Part shown: positions 1-10,171 of the stretch, in pieces
Numbering within the stretch: position 1 is the first letter of the stretch
How the letters are laid out: each line of letters starts with the position of its first letter
DNA from: an uncultured Aquimarina sp.
GTDB taxonomy: Bacteria; Bacteroidota; Bacteroidia; Flavobacteriales; Flavobacteriaceae
Direction: 5' to 3'
Length of the DNA stretch: 64,000 nt
Assembly (NCBI RefSeq): GCF_947496855.1
Contig: NZ_CANMED010000002.1
Location: 62,001 to 126,000, forward strand
The notes under the pieces: model-generated
Seen by the model: only the letters and a program-made list of their open reading frames with translations
What the model was told of the DNA's origin: nothing
The model's database searches: none
Made by a program: the position numbers and the translations under genes

Positions 1-2392
1 GTGCTTCATTATTACTTTTATCAAATGCATACACAAATACTTGATTCCAGTTAGAAGTATTCTTAAAATGAATATCGTAAGAAGGTAAATCACCAAATGT
101 ATAATTTCTAGTAATTACCTCCGATGCATTTCCATCAGCATCGTACGCTATCACTTTTAATTTGATTGGTTCACTATTGCTATTTCCAATGTCAAAAGAA
201 GTTATATACTTCATACTTGCTTGATTTGGCATTGATCCATCTAGAGTGTAATAAATTTCTACCCCGCCAATATCGGCAGTTGTTGAAGCTTCCATCTCTA
301 CAACAATAGCATCATCGTAATTTCCAGGATCTGGAGTAACAGTAAGCGTTACTTCATCACTACTATTAAACCCGCCGACATAAACATGTTGAATAGGCGT
401 CTTAAATACATTACCCTTAGTATCTACGACTTCTACGTAATAATCTACTAATACATCAGACAATCCCTTAATCTCCGCATAGCATAAATCTGCAATAGCC
501 GTTGGTTCTATAAAGAAATCGATTTCTGGATCTTGTGTTATATTTCCTTTAGGAAATTGTTTTTGGGTCATTGATTGGCTATTCCATGAACTTACACCTT
601 CTCCTCCCGAATATGTATCATTAATATTGTCAGAGATAGGATTCTTACCATCATTATCCGTTCTGTATTTTAATTCTACTGACGCCAATCCACTTACATC
701 ATAGGCAAATGTCCAAACATGAAAATCAGAAGTATTCTGAACTTCTTGATATGCATATATAGGTCCAAAACCTTTACCTCCTGGATTGTACGGAAAACGC
801 TGCGGTATAAATACAGAAGGTGCTGTATTATCTTGATTTGGTGTATCTCCTATTTCAGCTTTTGCATGTTCTATTGCAATATTACCTGCTAAAGTTTGCT
901 TTACTTCCATGTCAATTGCCTTTCCGTAATACATATAACCACTGGTCAAAGATGGTAAGAAAAAATGCCAAGCTTTTTCTGCATTAGAAGCTCCGAAAGA
1001 AGGGTCAATGACTTTAGCTATATCTACTCCATCACTATTGTCTTCTGCTGTTAATACATAATTTTCTGCAGCTGTAATTACAGCCCAGTTTCTAGCATCT
1101 TCTGTCCACCCATTAGGATTAAACTTATAGTCTACGGTATCATATAACGGCCATAGCCAATTAATAAATTGAGGATGACCCCAATCATTTGCTGCATTAA
1201 CCCAAGATCCATCTTCTACTTTTACAATATCATTTTCTGGAACTGGATAAGAATTTAAGAATTGCTGGATTGTAGTAGGGTCATACCCTTTAGAAGCTGC
1301 TGCATTAGCAAAACCAGGTACTGATTCCTGGTAATAGCTATCTCCACCTCCCCAAGCATTATCACCATCGTGAGCAAGTAGTACCATTGATGGTTGACTA
1401 GAATTACTAAAAGGAGCGATATTAGCATCGATTTCTCCTGTTCCCATAGAACTAAATCCATTCTGATAACTCAACAAATCCGCCATCGGAACTACATCCA
1501 TTTTATATGCTTGACCAGTTTCTGGATCAACATATTGTGCTTTGTGCGCTTGATAACAATATGGAGCGGCGAAAGTACCCCCTCTTCCATCAATCTGACC
1601 TTTCCACCAATTCTGACCATTTGTAGCTACTTTATCAGCTGCATTAGGCGGATCAATATTAACTCCAGATGTACCATAATCTAATGGATAATCGTTCAGC
1701 GTACGAGATAAATGGCTATTAGCAATAACAGACCACTGAAAACCTTCTTCTACCAAAACTTTAATAATTCTTTCCGAAAATGAACATTCTGCTGGCCAAA
1801 AACCTTTAGAATATTCACCTCCAAAAGTTTCTGTCATTATTAATTTATGAGTTTTTAATTCCATTCTCAAGGCTCGTTCACTTATTAATGGAGCTAAGGC
1901 ATGATGAAATGTAAATCCCGTAAGGTCCATCCTAGGCTGACCCCCGGATGTTTTCCAGTTTTTAGCTTCTATAAAATTATTTTCCCAACCTTGACTATAC
2001 CCCCAAACACCAGCATTTCCTAGACTGTTTACATTTTCTATTAGGCAACCTGAGTAATTAACTTGCGCTCCTCCATTAGGTAACCCTAATAATGTTTGTA
2101 CTGAGTTCTTGGGACCGTATTGATATGCTTTTACGCGATCATACTTTCCAAAAATCTCTTCCAAATTGTTTAGCGGATGGCTTATTCCATCCTCATATAT
2201 ATTCCATGAATCACCAGAAGTTTTTAAATTATGAGATTCTAAAACGGTCTGATAGCGATTTGGGTTTTCTTTACTTTTTTCCGGCCAATAATTCGGTTGT
2301 TGCATATGCCACAAATAAGAAGTGTGGACTTGTTGTGCTACTATGCCAGAATAGACAAATAGCAGTAGTAAAAATAAGTTAGTGTTTTTCAT
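1..2392 (-). CDS. Secreted GH57-family alpha-glucanase-like glycoside hydrolase (3' end outside window)
   Basis: The frame is open from the ATG at 2392 to the window edge (about 797 codons, no stop), so the C-terminus is missing. Residues 1-20 form a signal peptide ending in VAQQ. HMQQP at 29-33 matches GH57 conserved region 1, WPAEC at 199-203 carries the expected Glu nucleophile (E202), and HDGDNAWGG from 341 fits the region with the catalytic Asp. After about residue 690 there is a chitobiase-like Fn3 stretch (YYTLDGSMP) and then the start of a CBM25/26-like starch-binding module (FKNTSNWNQVFVYAF). GH57 enzymes act on alpha-glucans, so an extracellular starch or glycogen role is inferred. 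A T9SS sorting domain may lie beyond the edge. Family assignment is firm, substrate is not. Confidence 0.88.
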   Translation of the reverse strand, partial: MKNTNLFLLLLFVYSGIVAQQVHTSYLWHMQQPNYWPEKSKENPNRYQTVLESHNLKTSGDSWNIYEDGISHPLNNLEEIFGKYDRVKAYQYGPKNSVQTLLGLPNGGAQVNYSGCLIENVNSLGNAGVWGYSQGWENNFIEAKNWKTSGGQPRMDLTGFTFHHALAPLISERALRMELKTHKLIMTETFGGEYSKGFWPAECSFSERIIKVLVEEGFQWSVIANSHLSRTLNDYPLDYGTSGVNIDPPNAADKVATNGQNWWKGQIDGRGGTFAAPYCYQAHKAQYVDPETGQAYKMDVVPMADLLSYQNGFSSMGTGEIDANIAPFSNSSQPSMVLLAHDGDNAWGGGDSYYQESVPGFANAAASKGYDPTTIQQFLNSYPVPENDIVKVEDGSWVNAANDWGHPQFINWLWPLYDTVDYKFNPNGWTEDARNWAVITAAENYVLTAEDNSDGVDIAKVIDPSFGASNAEKAWHFFLPSLTSGYMYYGKAIDMEVKQTLAGNIAIEHAKAEIGDTPNQDNTAPSVFIPQRFPYNPGGKGFGPIYAYQEVQNTSDFHVWTFAYDVSGLASVELKYRTDNDGKNPISDNINDTYSGGEGVSSWNSQSMTQKQFPKGNITQDPEIDFFIEPTAIADLCYAEIKGLSDVLVDYYVEVVDTKGNVFKTPIQHVYVGGFNSSDEVTLTVTPDPGNYDDAIVVEMEASTTADIGGVEIYYTLDGSMPNQASMKYITSFDIGNSNSEPIKLKVIAYDADGNASEVITRNYTFGDLPSYDIHFKNTSNWNQVFVYAFDKSNNEA

Positions 2393-3085
2393 GAATCTTG
2401 TGTGTTAAATATATAATTGTATTATGCTGTTAACAGCATGTATATATTCCAAAAAACAACTATTACCTGCAAAGAAAGTTTTCCCAGATCTTACATTTGC
2501 AAACTACTTATAAATATTTCCGTATAATCGGTATCAAAAAATAATAACTAAAACTTTCGATTATATACAACTACATAATACTAAAAAGTATATCGCTGTT
2601 ATTTTATATCACATTTTTAAACTATCAATGAATCAAAAAATTAACTATTTAATAATGATATTTTCAAATGTAGGTAATTAAAAAAATTAATTTCTTATTC
2701 AATTGTTACGCAAACGATATAGTGTTAACAAAAAGAAAAGGTTCTCTAAAATTGTAACCTGAAAATTAAGAAAATCAAATCTTCAATAGATTAACAAAAG
2801 GAGAGCACGGATAAAAAGAACATTTTTATAACACTAATAAAATAGTAAAAGGAGTATGTTTTTTTTACAAATAAGGTATCAAGCAAAAGAACCAGTAACA
2901 AAAAACACTATTTATGATATAAGGAACTCTATACATGTTAAAACTGTTATATAAAATAGTAGCTGCTATTTTATATCGTTCAAAAACGAAATGCGACAAT
3001 CATGATTTGTTTACAGCACAAATCATAATCAGAATATATTTAATTTTCCATATAACCTTTTGAAAATCAAATACAAAATTACAAT
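2393..3085. other. AT-rich divergent intergenic region with two hairpins
   Basis: No plausible gene. Besides the palindrome near the GH57 start, two inverted repeats are visible: TATAAAATAG (2950-2959) with CTATTTTATA (2966-2975), and ATGATTTGT (3002-3010) with ACAAATCAT (3018-3026). They lie upstream of the DUF1206 gene and could be operators or leader hairpins. No clear TAnnTTTG box was identified. Confidence 0.4.
2424..2439. promoter_or_regulatory. 16-bp perfect palindrome upstream of GH57 gene
   Basis: ATGCTGTTAACAGCAT is a perfect palindrome lying 32 bp upstream of the GH57 start codon, where the core promoter is expected. This is the shape of an operator for a dimeric repressor. No regulator gene is adjacent, so the binding protein is unknown. 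Confidence 0.5.
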
Positions 3086-3859
3086 ATGGATAAAAAACTC
3101 AAAATAGTTGCCAGAGTAGGTTATGGTGCGAAGGGCTCGGTATACGCGCTAACAGGAATATTAGCCTTTATGACAGCATTCAACCTTGGAGGTCAAAAAG
3201 CAGGTAAATTACAAATAATTCAATTCTTAGAAGAGCAATCTTTTGGCAAGATAATCCTAGGGATTTTAGGAATTGGACTAATTTGCTATGCTGTTTGGAG
3301 GTTTATGCAAAGTCTTTCTGATCCAGAAGGAATTGGATCTGATAGCAAAGGAATTGCAAAAAGAATTAGCTTTTTCATAAGTGGCACTGTGTATTTAGCA
3401 TTGGGAATGTTTTCTATTATTGAAATTTTCAAAGATTCTAGTAGTAGAAAGAATTCTTCTAATTTCGGAGATTACTCAACACACATCTTTATAGCTATTG
3501 GAATTGCCTTAGCTATAAAAAGTATATATCAATTTATAAAGGTTTATAAAGGCGATTTTTTGAAAAAACTTAATATTTCCGAGATATCAAGTGTAACCAG
3601 AAAAAAAAATTTAAAACGGATTGGATATGCTGGATTAATTTCTCGCGGTATTGTTGTCGGAATTATAGCATATTTTTTTATTGAAGGAGGAATAAATACT
3701 TCATCCGCTTCAGAAGAAATGAAAGGAACTACAGAAGCTTTTTCTTTTATACAACAAAACACTTCTGGACCTTGGATTTTTGGATTAGTTGCCTTAGGTC
3801 TTATTTGTTATGGCATTTATATGTTCACTATAGCAAAGTTTAGATCTTTTGATGACTAA
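3086..3859 (+). CDS. DUF1206 family membrane protein
   Basis: 257 residues made of three similar two-helix units, as in DUF1206 proteins: each starts with a short amphipathic R/K-G-x-V-Y type segment (GYGAKGSVYALTGILAF; RISFFISGTVYLALGMF; IGYAGLISRGIVVGIIAYF) followed by a second helix ending in a GIxLxCYxxxxF-like pattern (LGIGLICYAVWRF; LVALGLICYGIYMF). About six transmembrane helices and no signal peptide beyond the first. The function of the family is unknown. It is monocistronic and ends at a strong bidirectional terminator. Confidence 0.85.
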   Translation: MDKKLKIVARVGYGAKGSVYALTGILAFMTAFNLGGQKAGKLQIIQFLEEQSFGKIILGILGIGLICYAVWRFMQSLSDPEGIGSDSKGIAKRISFFISGTVYLALGMFSIIEIFKDSSSRKNSSNFGDYSTHIFIAIGIALAIKSIYQFIKVYKGDFLKKLNISEISSVTRKKNLKRIGYAGLISRGIVVGIIAYFFIEGGINTSSASEEMKGTTEAFSFIQQNTSGPWIFGLVALGLICYGIYMFTIAKFRSFDD

Positions 3860-3895
3860 ATACAATTAACTAATGAAGAAAAAAACGAGAAAAAA

Positions 3896-3930
3896 AATTC
3901 CGTGCATTTCTCAACGCACGGAATTTTTAT
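3896..3930. terminator. Bidirectional terminator between DUF1206 gene and secDF
   Basis: AATTCCGTGC (3896-3905) pairs perfectly with GCACGGAATT (3916-3925), loop of 10, with a T-run on the right and an A-run on the left, so it can end transcripts from both convergent genes. Confidence 0.9.
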
Positions 3931-3948
3931 TATTAAACCAGAAGATGT

Positions 3949-6900
3949 TTACTCTTCAGTTTTCTTCTTTTCTTTTAGACCTACTTTCTTCACTGTATCA
4001 TACATTACAGGAGTTGCAATGAATAATGAAGAATACGTACCTACTAGCACACCAATAATTAATGAGAACATAAATCCTCTTAATGGCTCCGCAAAAATAA
4101 ATATCGCGATCAATACTAATAAGGTTGTTAATGACGTATTTAACGTACGCCCTAATGTGCTGTTTAATGCAGCATTAACGTTTTTATCTAATGACCAACC
4201 TGTATGTTCTGCGAGATATTCTCTAATTCTATCAAATACTACCACAGTATCATTCAATGAATACCCTACAACGGTCAATATAGCAGCAATAAATGCTTGA
4301 TCTATTTCCATATTAAATGGCATAAATTTCCATGTAAGAGAAAAGATCCCTAATACAACTAATACATCATGGAATACCGCGGCTACTGCACCTAAACTAA
4401 ACTGCCATCTTCTAAATCTGAATAAGATATATAAGAACACTACGATTAGTGATCCAATAACAGATATATAAGCAGCTTGCTGAATATCATCCGCAATTGT
4501 TGGTCCTACCTTCATAGAACGCATAATCCCTACTTGTTTATCCTCATCATCATTTGAGAATTCATCATAAGACATTCCCTCTGTTAAATAAGGTTTCAAT
4601 GCAGTAAATAATGAATTAGAAATCTCTGAATCAACCTCTTCACCGGTTTCATCTACCTTATATTTGGTTGTAATCTTTAATTGATTATCAGCGCCTAAGG
4701 TTTTTGCCTGCGCACTACCAAATTTAGCTACCAACACTTTTTCTACATCTGTAGGCACAACATCTTTAGCAAAACGAACTGTATATGATCTACCTCCAAC
4801 AAAATCAACACCTTCATCTAAACCTTGTGTAAACAGAGAACCTAAACCAGCTAATACAATAATAGCTGAAATACCGTATGCAATTTTTCTCTTTTTTAAG
4901 AAGTCAATATTTACATTCTTAAATAAATTCTTAGTTGCAGCTGTAGAAAATGCTAATTCTTTACCGTTTTTGCCATATCCATCAATAAATAATCGAGTAA
5001 TAAATATTGCTGTAAATAATGAAGTAAGAATACCTATTAATAAAGTAGTTGCAAATCCTTTAATCGGACCAGTACCAAAAAACAAAAGGATTAAACCAGT
5101 AAGACCAGTAGTAATGTTAGCATCTAGTATAGACGATAATGCGTTATTGAAACCGTCCTTGATCGCATCTACCTGGGATTTACCTTTAGCAAGTTCTTCT
5201 TTAATTCTTTCGAAGATAAGCACGTTTGCATCTACAGACATACCAATCGTTAATACAATACCCGCAATACCAGGTAATGTTAGTACCGCTTTTAACCCAG
5301 CTAATACTCCAAAAATAAATAAAATATTTACCACCAAAGCAACATCCGCAAAAGCCCCCGCCTTACCGTAATAAAAGATCATCCAGATTAAGATCAATAC
5401 CAATGCAATCCCAAAAGACATCACACCACTATCAATAGCTTCTTGCCCTAAAGACGGCCCTACTACTTCACTCTGAATAATATCCGCTGAAGCAGGTAAT
5501 TTACCAGCTCTCAAAACATTTGCTAAATCCTGTCCTTCTTCAACATCGAAGTCTCCAGAAATTTCACTTCTACCTCCTGTAATTGCCCCTTTAGAAACAC
5601 CTGGAGCAGAATACACAATATTATCTAACACAATAGCTATCTGGCCTCTGGTCTGAGAAGCTCTTCCGGTCATTTCTGCCCATTTCTTAGCTCCCTTACC
5701 ATCCATCTGCATGGTAACCACTACATTATTAATCTGATCATAGGTCTGGGCTGCATCTGTAATTACACCTCCACTTAATTCTGGAACATCATCACGATTC
5801 CCTTTTAATGCATATAAATCTACTCTTTCTCCTTCTTTTTCAGGCTTGCTCCAAGCGAACCTAGTATATCGCAAAGCTTGAGGCAATAAAGCTCTGATAT
5901 CTTTTCTTTCTAAATACTTATCAAACTGCTCTACATCCTTAAGCGCTACAGAAATCAACGCTCCAGGAACTGATGGAGGACCTGCTAAATCATTAATTGG
6001 ATTTACTTGTGATGCTATATCAGTAGAATCTTCAGAATCAGCCAATAACTTTTCGATCTCAGCATCTGCATCAGATTTTGTAGTATCTGCTTGAACAGTA
6101 TCTAATACTTTTTCTGAATCAGCAATTTCTGAAGCGGTAGTATCTTTTACTGCCGTTTCTTTAACCTCTTCTTTACCATCCTTAGCTTCTAATTCCTTTT
6201 TAAGCTTTTCATTCATTCTGTTTAGAAAAAGCCCAAGTTCCTGAGAACCTTCAACATCCCAAAACTCTAACTGAGCAGTACTTTGTAAAAGCTTCTTAAC
6301 ACGGTCTACATCTTTTGCTCCTGGCAATTCCACCAAAATACGACCGGACTCACCTAAACGCTGGATATTAGGTTGTGTAACTCCAAACTTATCAATACGC
6401 TTACGCAATACCTCGAATGCAGAAGTTACTGATTCATCTATCTTTCTTTTCAGAACAGGCTTTACTATATCATTAGTCATATCAAAAGTGATATCATCAC
6501 TTAAGTTCTTATTTGCGAAAATATCAGGTGACGCTAATTGTGCATCCGGAATTTTTTCGAACTCAATAAAGAAATCCTCTACATATGTATTCTGACTATT
6601 TTTCTGCGTTTCATCAGCTGCATCTAATGCCTGAACAAAAGCAGGGTTCTTAGATTTATTAGCTAACCCTTCTAAGATATCTCTTACTGAAATCTGAAGA
6701 ATCACATTGATTCCCCCTTTAAGGTCAAGTCCTTTATTAAGTTCTTTCCCTTTGGCATCATTGTAGCTAAAATTTGCAAAAATCGGATCCTTTCCTATAG
6801 AATCCAAGTAGCTTTTTTCTGCTGTTTCTCTTAATTTGGAAGCATCTGCCTCTGGATATTTTGCTAAGGCATAATTCTCAGCTTCCTTTTCTTTTGTATA

Positions 6901-6984
6901 TGTTAAATATGTAAACGATAATTGGTAAAGACATACCAATCCAAATAAAATCGCAAACACTCTAACAAGTCCTTTATTTTGCAT
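3949..6984 (-). CDS. secDF: Protein translocase subunit SecDF (fused)
   Basis: 1011 residues, the usual Bacteroidota SecD-SecF fusion. It uses the proton-motive force to help SecYEG finish protein export across the inner membrane. An N-terminal helix (FAILFGLVCLYQLSFTYL) is followed by the SecD head (LDLKGGINVILQI; RIDKFGVTQPNIQRLGES, then VELPGAKDVDRVKKLL), an acidic low-complexity insert around residues 240-330 (rich in E, D, T), the SecD membrane domain with IGMSVDANVLIFERIKEEL, and the SecF half (LDEGVDFVGGRSYTVRF; VGYSLNDTVVVFDRIRE). Start is the ATG at 6984. It lies downstream of a SecD-P1-like gene. Confidence 0.97.
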   Translation of the reverse strand: MQNKGLVRVFAILFGLVCLYQLSFTYLTYTKEKEAENYALAKYPEADASKLRETAEKSYLDSIGKDPIFANFSYNDAKGKELNKGLDLKGGINVILQISVRDILEGLANKSKNPAFVQALDAADETQKNSQNTYVEDFFIEFEKIPDAQLASPDIFANKNLSDDITFDMTNDIVKPVLKRKIDESVTSAFEVLRKRIDKFGVTQPNIQRLGESGRILVELPGAKDVDRVKKLLQSTAQLEFWDVEGSQELGLFLNRMNEKLKKELEAKDGKEEVKETAVKDTTASEIADSEKVLDTVQADTTKSDADAEIEKLLADSEDSTDIASQVNPINDLAGPPSVPGALISVALKDVEQFDKYLERKDIRALLPQALRYTRFAWSKPEKEGERVDLYALKGNRDDVPELSGGVITDAAQTYDQINNVVVTMQMDGKGAKKWAEMTGRASQTRGQIAIVLDNIVYSAPGVSKGAITGGRSEISGDFDVEEGQDLANVLRAGKLPASADIIQSEVVGPSLGQEAIDSGVMSFGIALVLILIWMIFYYGKAGAFADVALVVNILFIFGVLAGLKAVLTLPGIAGIVLTIGMSVDANVLIFERIKEELAKGKSQVDAIKDGFNNALSSILDANITTGLTGLILLFFGTGPIKGFATTLLIGILTSLFTAIFITRLFIDGYGKNGKELAFSTAATKNLFKNVNIDFLKKRKIAYGISAIIVLAGLGSLFTQGLDEGVDFVGGRSYTVRFAKDVVPTDVEKVLVAKFGSAQAKTLGADNQLKITTKYKVDETGEEVDSEISNSLFTALKPYLTEGMSYDEFSNDDEDKQVGIMRSMKVGPTIADDIQQAAYISVIGSLIVVFLYILFRFRRWQFSLGAVAAVFHDVLVVLGIFSLTWKFMPFNMEIDQAFIAAILTVVGYSLNDTVVVFDRIREYLAEHTGWSLDKNVNAALNSTLGRTLNTSLTTLLVLIAIFIFAEPLRGFMFSLIIGVLVGTYSSLFIATPVMYDTVKKVGLKEKKKTEE

Positions 6985-7210
6985 TGTTGTTTATTTTAGT
7001 CGAATCTTTCAAACAAATGATTATTACAATCACTCAAGACTCAACGATTACTAGTTTATTAATATTCTGTAATTAGAAAGCTCTGTCAAAATTTAGACAT
7101 TAGCTTTATTTAAAAGTTAAGAGTAGCACAAAGAGTTGAATGATCACTATTTGCTTTTAACTTTTAAAATCTTTTGGAATAAGGCGTTTTATAAAAAATC
7201 ACTTCCTTTA

Positions 7211-7834
7211 TTAGGAAATTGGCCCAGCTCTTACTTCTGGAATCTGATATGAAGTGTTACCTGTTGTTATAGCAATAGGTCTATTAATCTTTTGAGCCGT
7301 TTTCACCAATCTATTCATATGATTGGTGTGCGCGTCTTCTGCAAAGCCATATGTATATGAGCCAGATGCTCTATCTTGTTTTTGTTTTATCTGTAAAACA
7401 TAGATACCATTAAAATCAGTATTAATATCTGTTCCTGTCTGGATTTCATATACATTAAGACTGTAATCTGCTTCATTATTTTCTAAAGGGAATTTATCCG
7501 TATCCTCTTCATTCTGATCATAAAAAACGTGATCAAGCTCCACATTTTCTGTTTCAGCAAGTATTCTTTTTATGCTCGCTACATCTGCATCACTATAATA
7601 ACTAATTTTGAGCGTACCATTATGCAGTTCTTCGGATATTCTTGTGTTTTTAACTCCAATAGATTCTAATTGTTTTTTTACAATTGCAATCGCATTTTGA
7701 GCCTCTGCAGAAGTAACTTTGATATCAGTAAATTCTAGAACAATTTCCTGATTAGGTACAACGGTTTGCTGCTGCATTACCACAAGTAATGCGAAAGCAG
7801 TTATCAAAATCCTGAAGTACCATTCCTTCTTCAT
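7211..7834 (-). CDS. SecD P1-like periplasmic-anchored protein of unknown function
   Basis: 207 residues with a single N-terminal membrane anchor (WYFRILITAFALLVVM). The stretch KVTSAEAQNAIAIVKKQLES, then IGVKNTRI, and later SDADVASIKRIL aligns by eye with the SecD head domain of the adjacent SecDF (SVTSAFEVLRKRIDKFGVTQ, then PNIQRL and AKDVDRVKKLL), including the beta-alpha-beta order and the I/F-G-V-x-x-x-x-I core. It has no membrane domain of its own. It sits 226 bp upstream of secDF on the same strand and 176 bp downstream of mdh. A role as an accessory to SecDF is inference. The family name is not known to me. Confidence 0.6.
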   Translation of the reverse strand: MKKEWYFRILITAFALLVVMQQQTVVPNQEIVLEFTDIKVTSAEAQNAIAIVKKQLESIGVKNTRISEELHNGTLKISYYSDADVASIKRILAETENVELDHVFYDQNEEDTDKFPLENNEADYSLNVYEIQTGTDINTDFNGIYVLQIKQKQDRASGSYTYGFAEDAHTNHMNRLVKTAQKINRPIAITTGNTSYQIPEVRAGPIS

Positions 7835-7953
7835 GCCGCAAAGATAGAAAAATTAAAACGGCATTTCTAGAGTCTTTAAATAAATATATATTGGAAATTA
7901 AAAGTGATTAAGAAAAGTATAATTTGAATTATTAATAAATTATCACTTAAAAC

Positions 7954-7983
7954 AACAAAAGCCGCTTTATTGCGGCTTTTGTT
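7954..7983 (-). terminator. Terminator of mdh
   Basis: AACAAAAGCCGC (7954-7965) and GCGGCTTTTGTT (7972-7983) form a perfect 12-bp stem with a 6-nt loop just past the mdh stop at 8011. Confidence 0.9.
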
Positions 7984-8010
7984 ATATTATTTATAAAGAA
8001 TTGAAATATA

Positions 8011-8937
8011 TTATAGTTCTAATAATCCATTTGTTTTCTTAACTCCTTCTGCACTTTCTATAAGTTTTGCTTTTTCAGCCTCACTAAGTTCTATCTCCAC
8101 TATTTTCTCTATACCATTTCTGCCTAATACGACAGGTGCTCCGATACATAGATCATTTAGCCCATATTCACCCTCTAACAAAACTGAACAAGGGAAAATC
8201 TTTTTCTGGTCACAAGCAATAGCCTGAACTAAACCAGAAACCGCAGCTCCAGGTGCATACCAAGCAGATGTACCCAACAATCCAGTAAGTGTAGCTCCAC
8301 CAACTTTAGTATCAGCAGCAACTTGCTCTAAACGATCATCAGAGATAAATTCTGAAACTGGCACACTGTTTCTAGTTGCCAATCTTGTAAGTGGCACCAT
8401 ACCTTTATCACTATGTCCACCTATAACCATTCCATCAACATCAGAAATAGGAGCTCCTAATGCTTCTGCTAATCTGTATTTGAAACGAGCGCTATCTAAA
8501 GCACCACCCATACCGATAATTCTACTTTTAGGAAGATCCGTAGTTTTATGAACAAGATATGTCATCGTATCCATAGGATTACTTACTACAATGATAATTG
8601 CATTTGGAGAATGTTCGATCAAACTAGAAGAAACCGCTTTTACAATCCCAGCATTAATACCAATCAATTCTTCTCTAGTCATTCCTGGTTTACGAGGAAT
8701 ACCTGATGTAATTACAGCAATATCACTTCCTGCAGTTTTAGAATAATCATTGGTAGTTCCTGTAATTTTGGTATCAAATCCATTTAAAGAAGCCGTCTGC
8801 ATTAAGTCCATTGCTTTACCTTCTGCATATCCTTCTTTGATATCCAATAATACTACTTCTGAAGCAAAATCCTTAATGGCGATATACTCGGCGCAACTTG
8901 CACCTACTGCACCAGCTCCTACTACTGTAACTTTCAT
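8011..8937 (-). CDS. mdh: Malate dehydrogenase (NAD)
   Basis: 308 residues, LDH-like MDH of the type common in Bacteroidota. It interconverts malate and oxaloacetate in the TCA cycle. The nucleotide-binding loop GAGAVG is at residues 7-12, D32 at the end of the second strand favours NAD over NADP, the substrate-binding loop has RKPGMTREEL (82-91), SNPMD is at 119-123, and the catalytic His is H175 in GGHSDKGMVP. Length and start (ATG at 8937) are normal. It has its own terminator downstream. Confidence 0.97.
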   Translation of the reverse strand: MKVTVVGAGAVGASCAEYIAIKDFASEVVLLDIKEGYAEGKAMDLMQTASLNGFDTKITGTTNDYSKTAGSDIAVITSGIPRKPGMTREELIGINAGIVKAVSSSLIEHSPNAIIIVVSNPMDTMTYLVHKTTDLPKSRIIGMGGALDSARFKYRLAEALGAPISDVDGMVIGGHSDKGMVPLTRLATRNSVPVSEFISDDRLEQVAADTKVGGATLTGLLGTSAWYAPGAAVSGLVQAIACDQKKIFPCSVLLEGEYGLNDLCIGAPVVLGRNGIEKIVEIELSEAEKAKLIESAEGVKKTNGLLEL

Positions 8938-9044
8938 TATCTCTATATATTTTTGATTACTATTTACTTACTTATTGAATTTCTTCAATATTAGCGCGAA
9001 AATACAAATTCTTTAAGGATTTTGTTTGTGAATTCTTAGTTAAA

Positions 9045-10046
9045 TTACCAACCAAAATTCAATCCAATAGAAAGGTTTTGATAGTTCTGAAGTGTATAAT
9101 CTAAGTTAGCTCTGAAGAATCCTAATTTCACATTTGCACCAATAGTTGCCTTAAGACCTGAGGTTTTATTATCTACAGAAATGGGATCTTCTACAGTTTG
9201 TGAAGCTAAAGGTCCATTTTGCACTCTATATGTACCCAAAATATCCGCTGTACTATTTCCTGTATAATACCCAAACCCACCATAAAAATTAAATTTAGGA
9301 AGTTTTGTAGAAATAATACCACTCACCAACCAGGAATTAGATTTTAATCGTATTTCCTGATCGTCTCCATCTATTCCACTATCTGCAGCAAAATCATAAA
9401 ACCCTCTTACACTGGTATATCCTATTAATCCAGAAAACCTAAATGGAAGTCTTTTCCAGGAAAAAATCCAATCGGTTAGCTCGTGCTGTACAGCTAGTCC
9501 ATAAAGAAAAACTTTTGTATTTTCCCTTACGGCAATTTTAGGCAAAAACCTTGCTTTAATCTCTGTACTTCTTGATACACCCATAGAGGCTTGAAGAAAA
9601 CCTGTAGGCGTTATATTAACTTCTTTATCTCCAATCCCATCAGGAAGTGTCACTTCTACTTGTCCTAATTGACCTTGATCCAACACAACAACAATATCTC
9701 CTCGATCACCCCCAAAAGCATTTGCAACCACTTGACTATCTGGTCCTTCTCTAAAATCTACACCATCATATTCTGCTGTATTAAGAATGAATGATTGCTT
9801 ATCCTCTCTTACAAAAGACAGATTACCAATAAAACCAACTTCAAAACGCCACAATTTCTTAACCTTAGCCGTTTTATACCAACCATTAGACATGCCATTC
9901 ACTAATGCTTCTCCAGCAGGAGCGAAGTAATCTGTACTGAAACGTTGTGCGTTTTCTATACCTAATTCTAGTAATTGATCTACATTGGTTTGGGCATATG
10001 ACATCTTAATTAAAAGCATCATAAAAAGTAGTATCGCTTTTTTCAT
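9045..10046 (-). CDS. DUF6588-type outer membrane protein
   Basis: The upstream in-frame ATG at 10070 would give 341 residues, but the ATG at 10046 yields a clean signal peptide (KKAILLFMMLLIKMSYAQ), so that start is preferred (333 residues). The mature protein begins with a short helix, then repeated beta-strand patterns and ends in SIGLNFGW, with an aromatic C-terminus typical of outer membrane barrels. The N-terminal YFAPAGEALVNGMSNGWY motif recalls the flavobacterial DUF6588 family. Function unknown. It lies between gyrB and mdh but with a terminator upstream, so it is probably transcribed alone. Confidence 0.7.
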   Translation of the reverse strand: MKKAILLFMMLLIKMSYAQTNVDQLLELGIENAQRFSTDYFAPAGEALVNGMSNGWYKTAKVKKLWRFEVGFIGNLSFVREDKQSFILNTAEYDGVDFREGPDSQVVANAFGGDRGDIVVVLDQGQLGQVEVTLPDGIGDKEVNITPTGFLQASMGVSRSTEIKARFLPKIAVRENTKVFLYGLAVQHELTDWIFSWKRLPFRFSGLIGYTSVRGFYDFAADSGIDGDDQEIRLKSNSWLVSGIISTKLPKFNFYGGFGYYTGNSTADILGTYRVQNGPLASQTVEDPISVDNKTSGLKATIGANVKLGFFRANLDYTLQNYQNLSIGLNFGW

Positions 10047-10171
10047 CTGTTTGTATGTATTGTTATTCAATAATCAGATGGAATTCACATAGCTAAATAT
10101 TCGAACAACATCGAAATGCTTTAGCATGCTCATTTCATAAGATTTGGGTTTTTATAGGCGCAACAATATAT

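Noticed and set aside
4970-5371. Long frames antisense to secDF, gyrB, mdh and asnB (for example 4970-5371, 3902-4300, 14857-15102)
   Set aside because: Pure shadows of well-identified genes with no domain, signal or promoter support.
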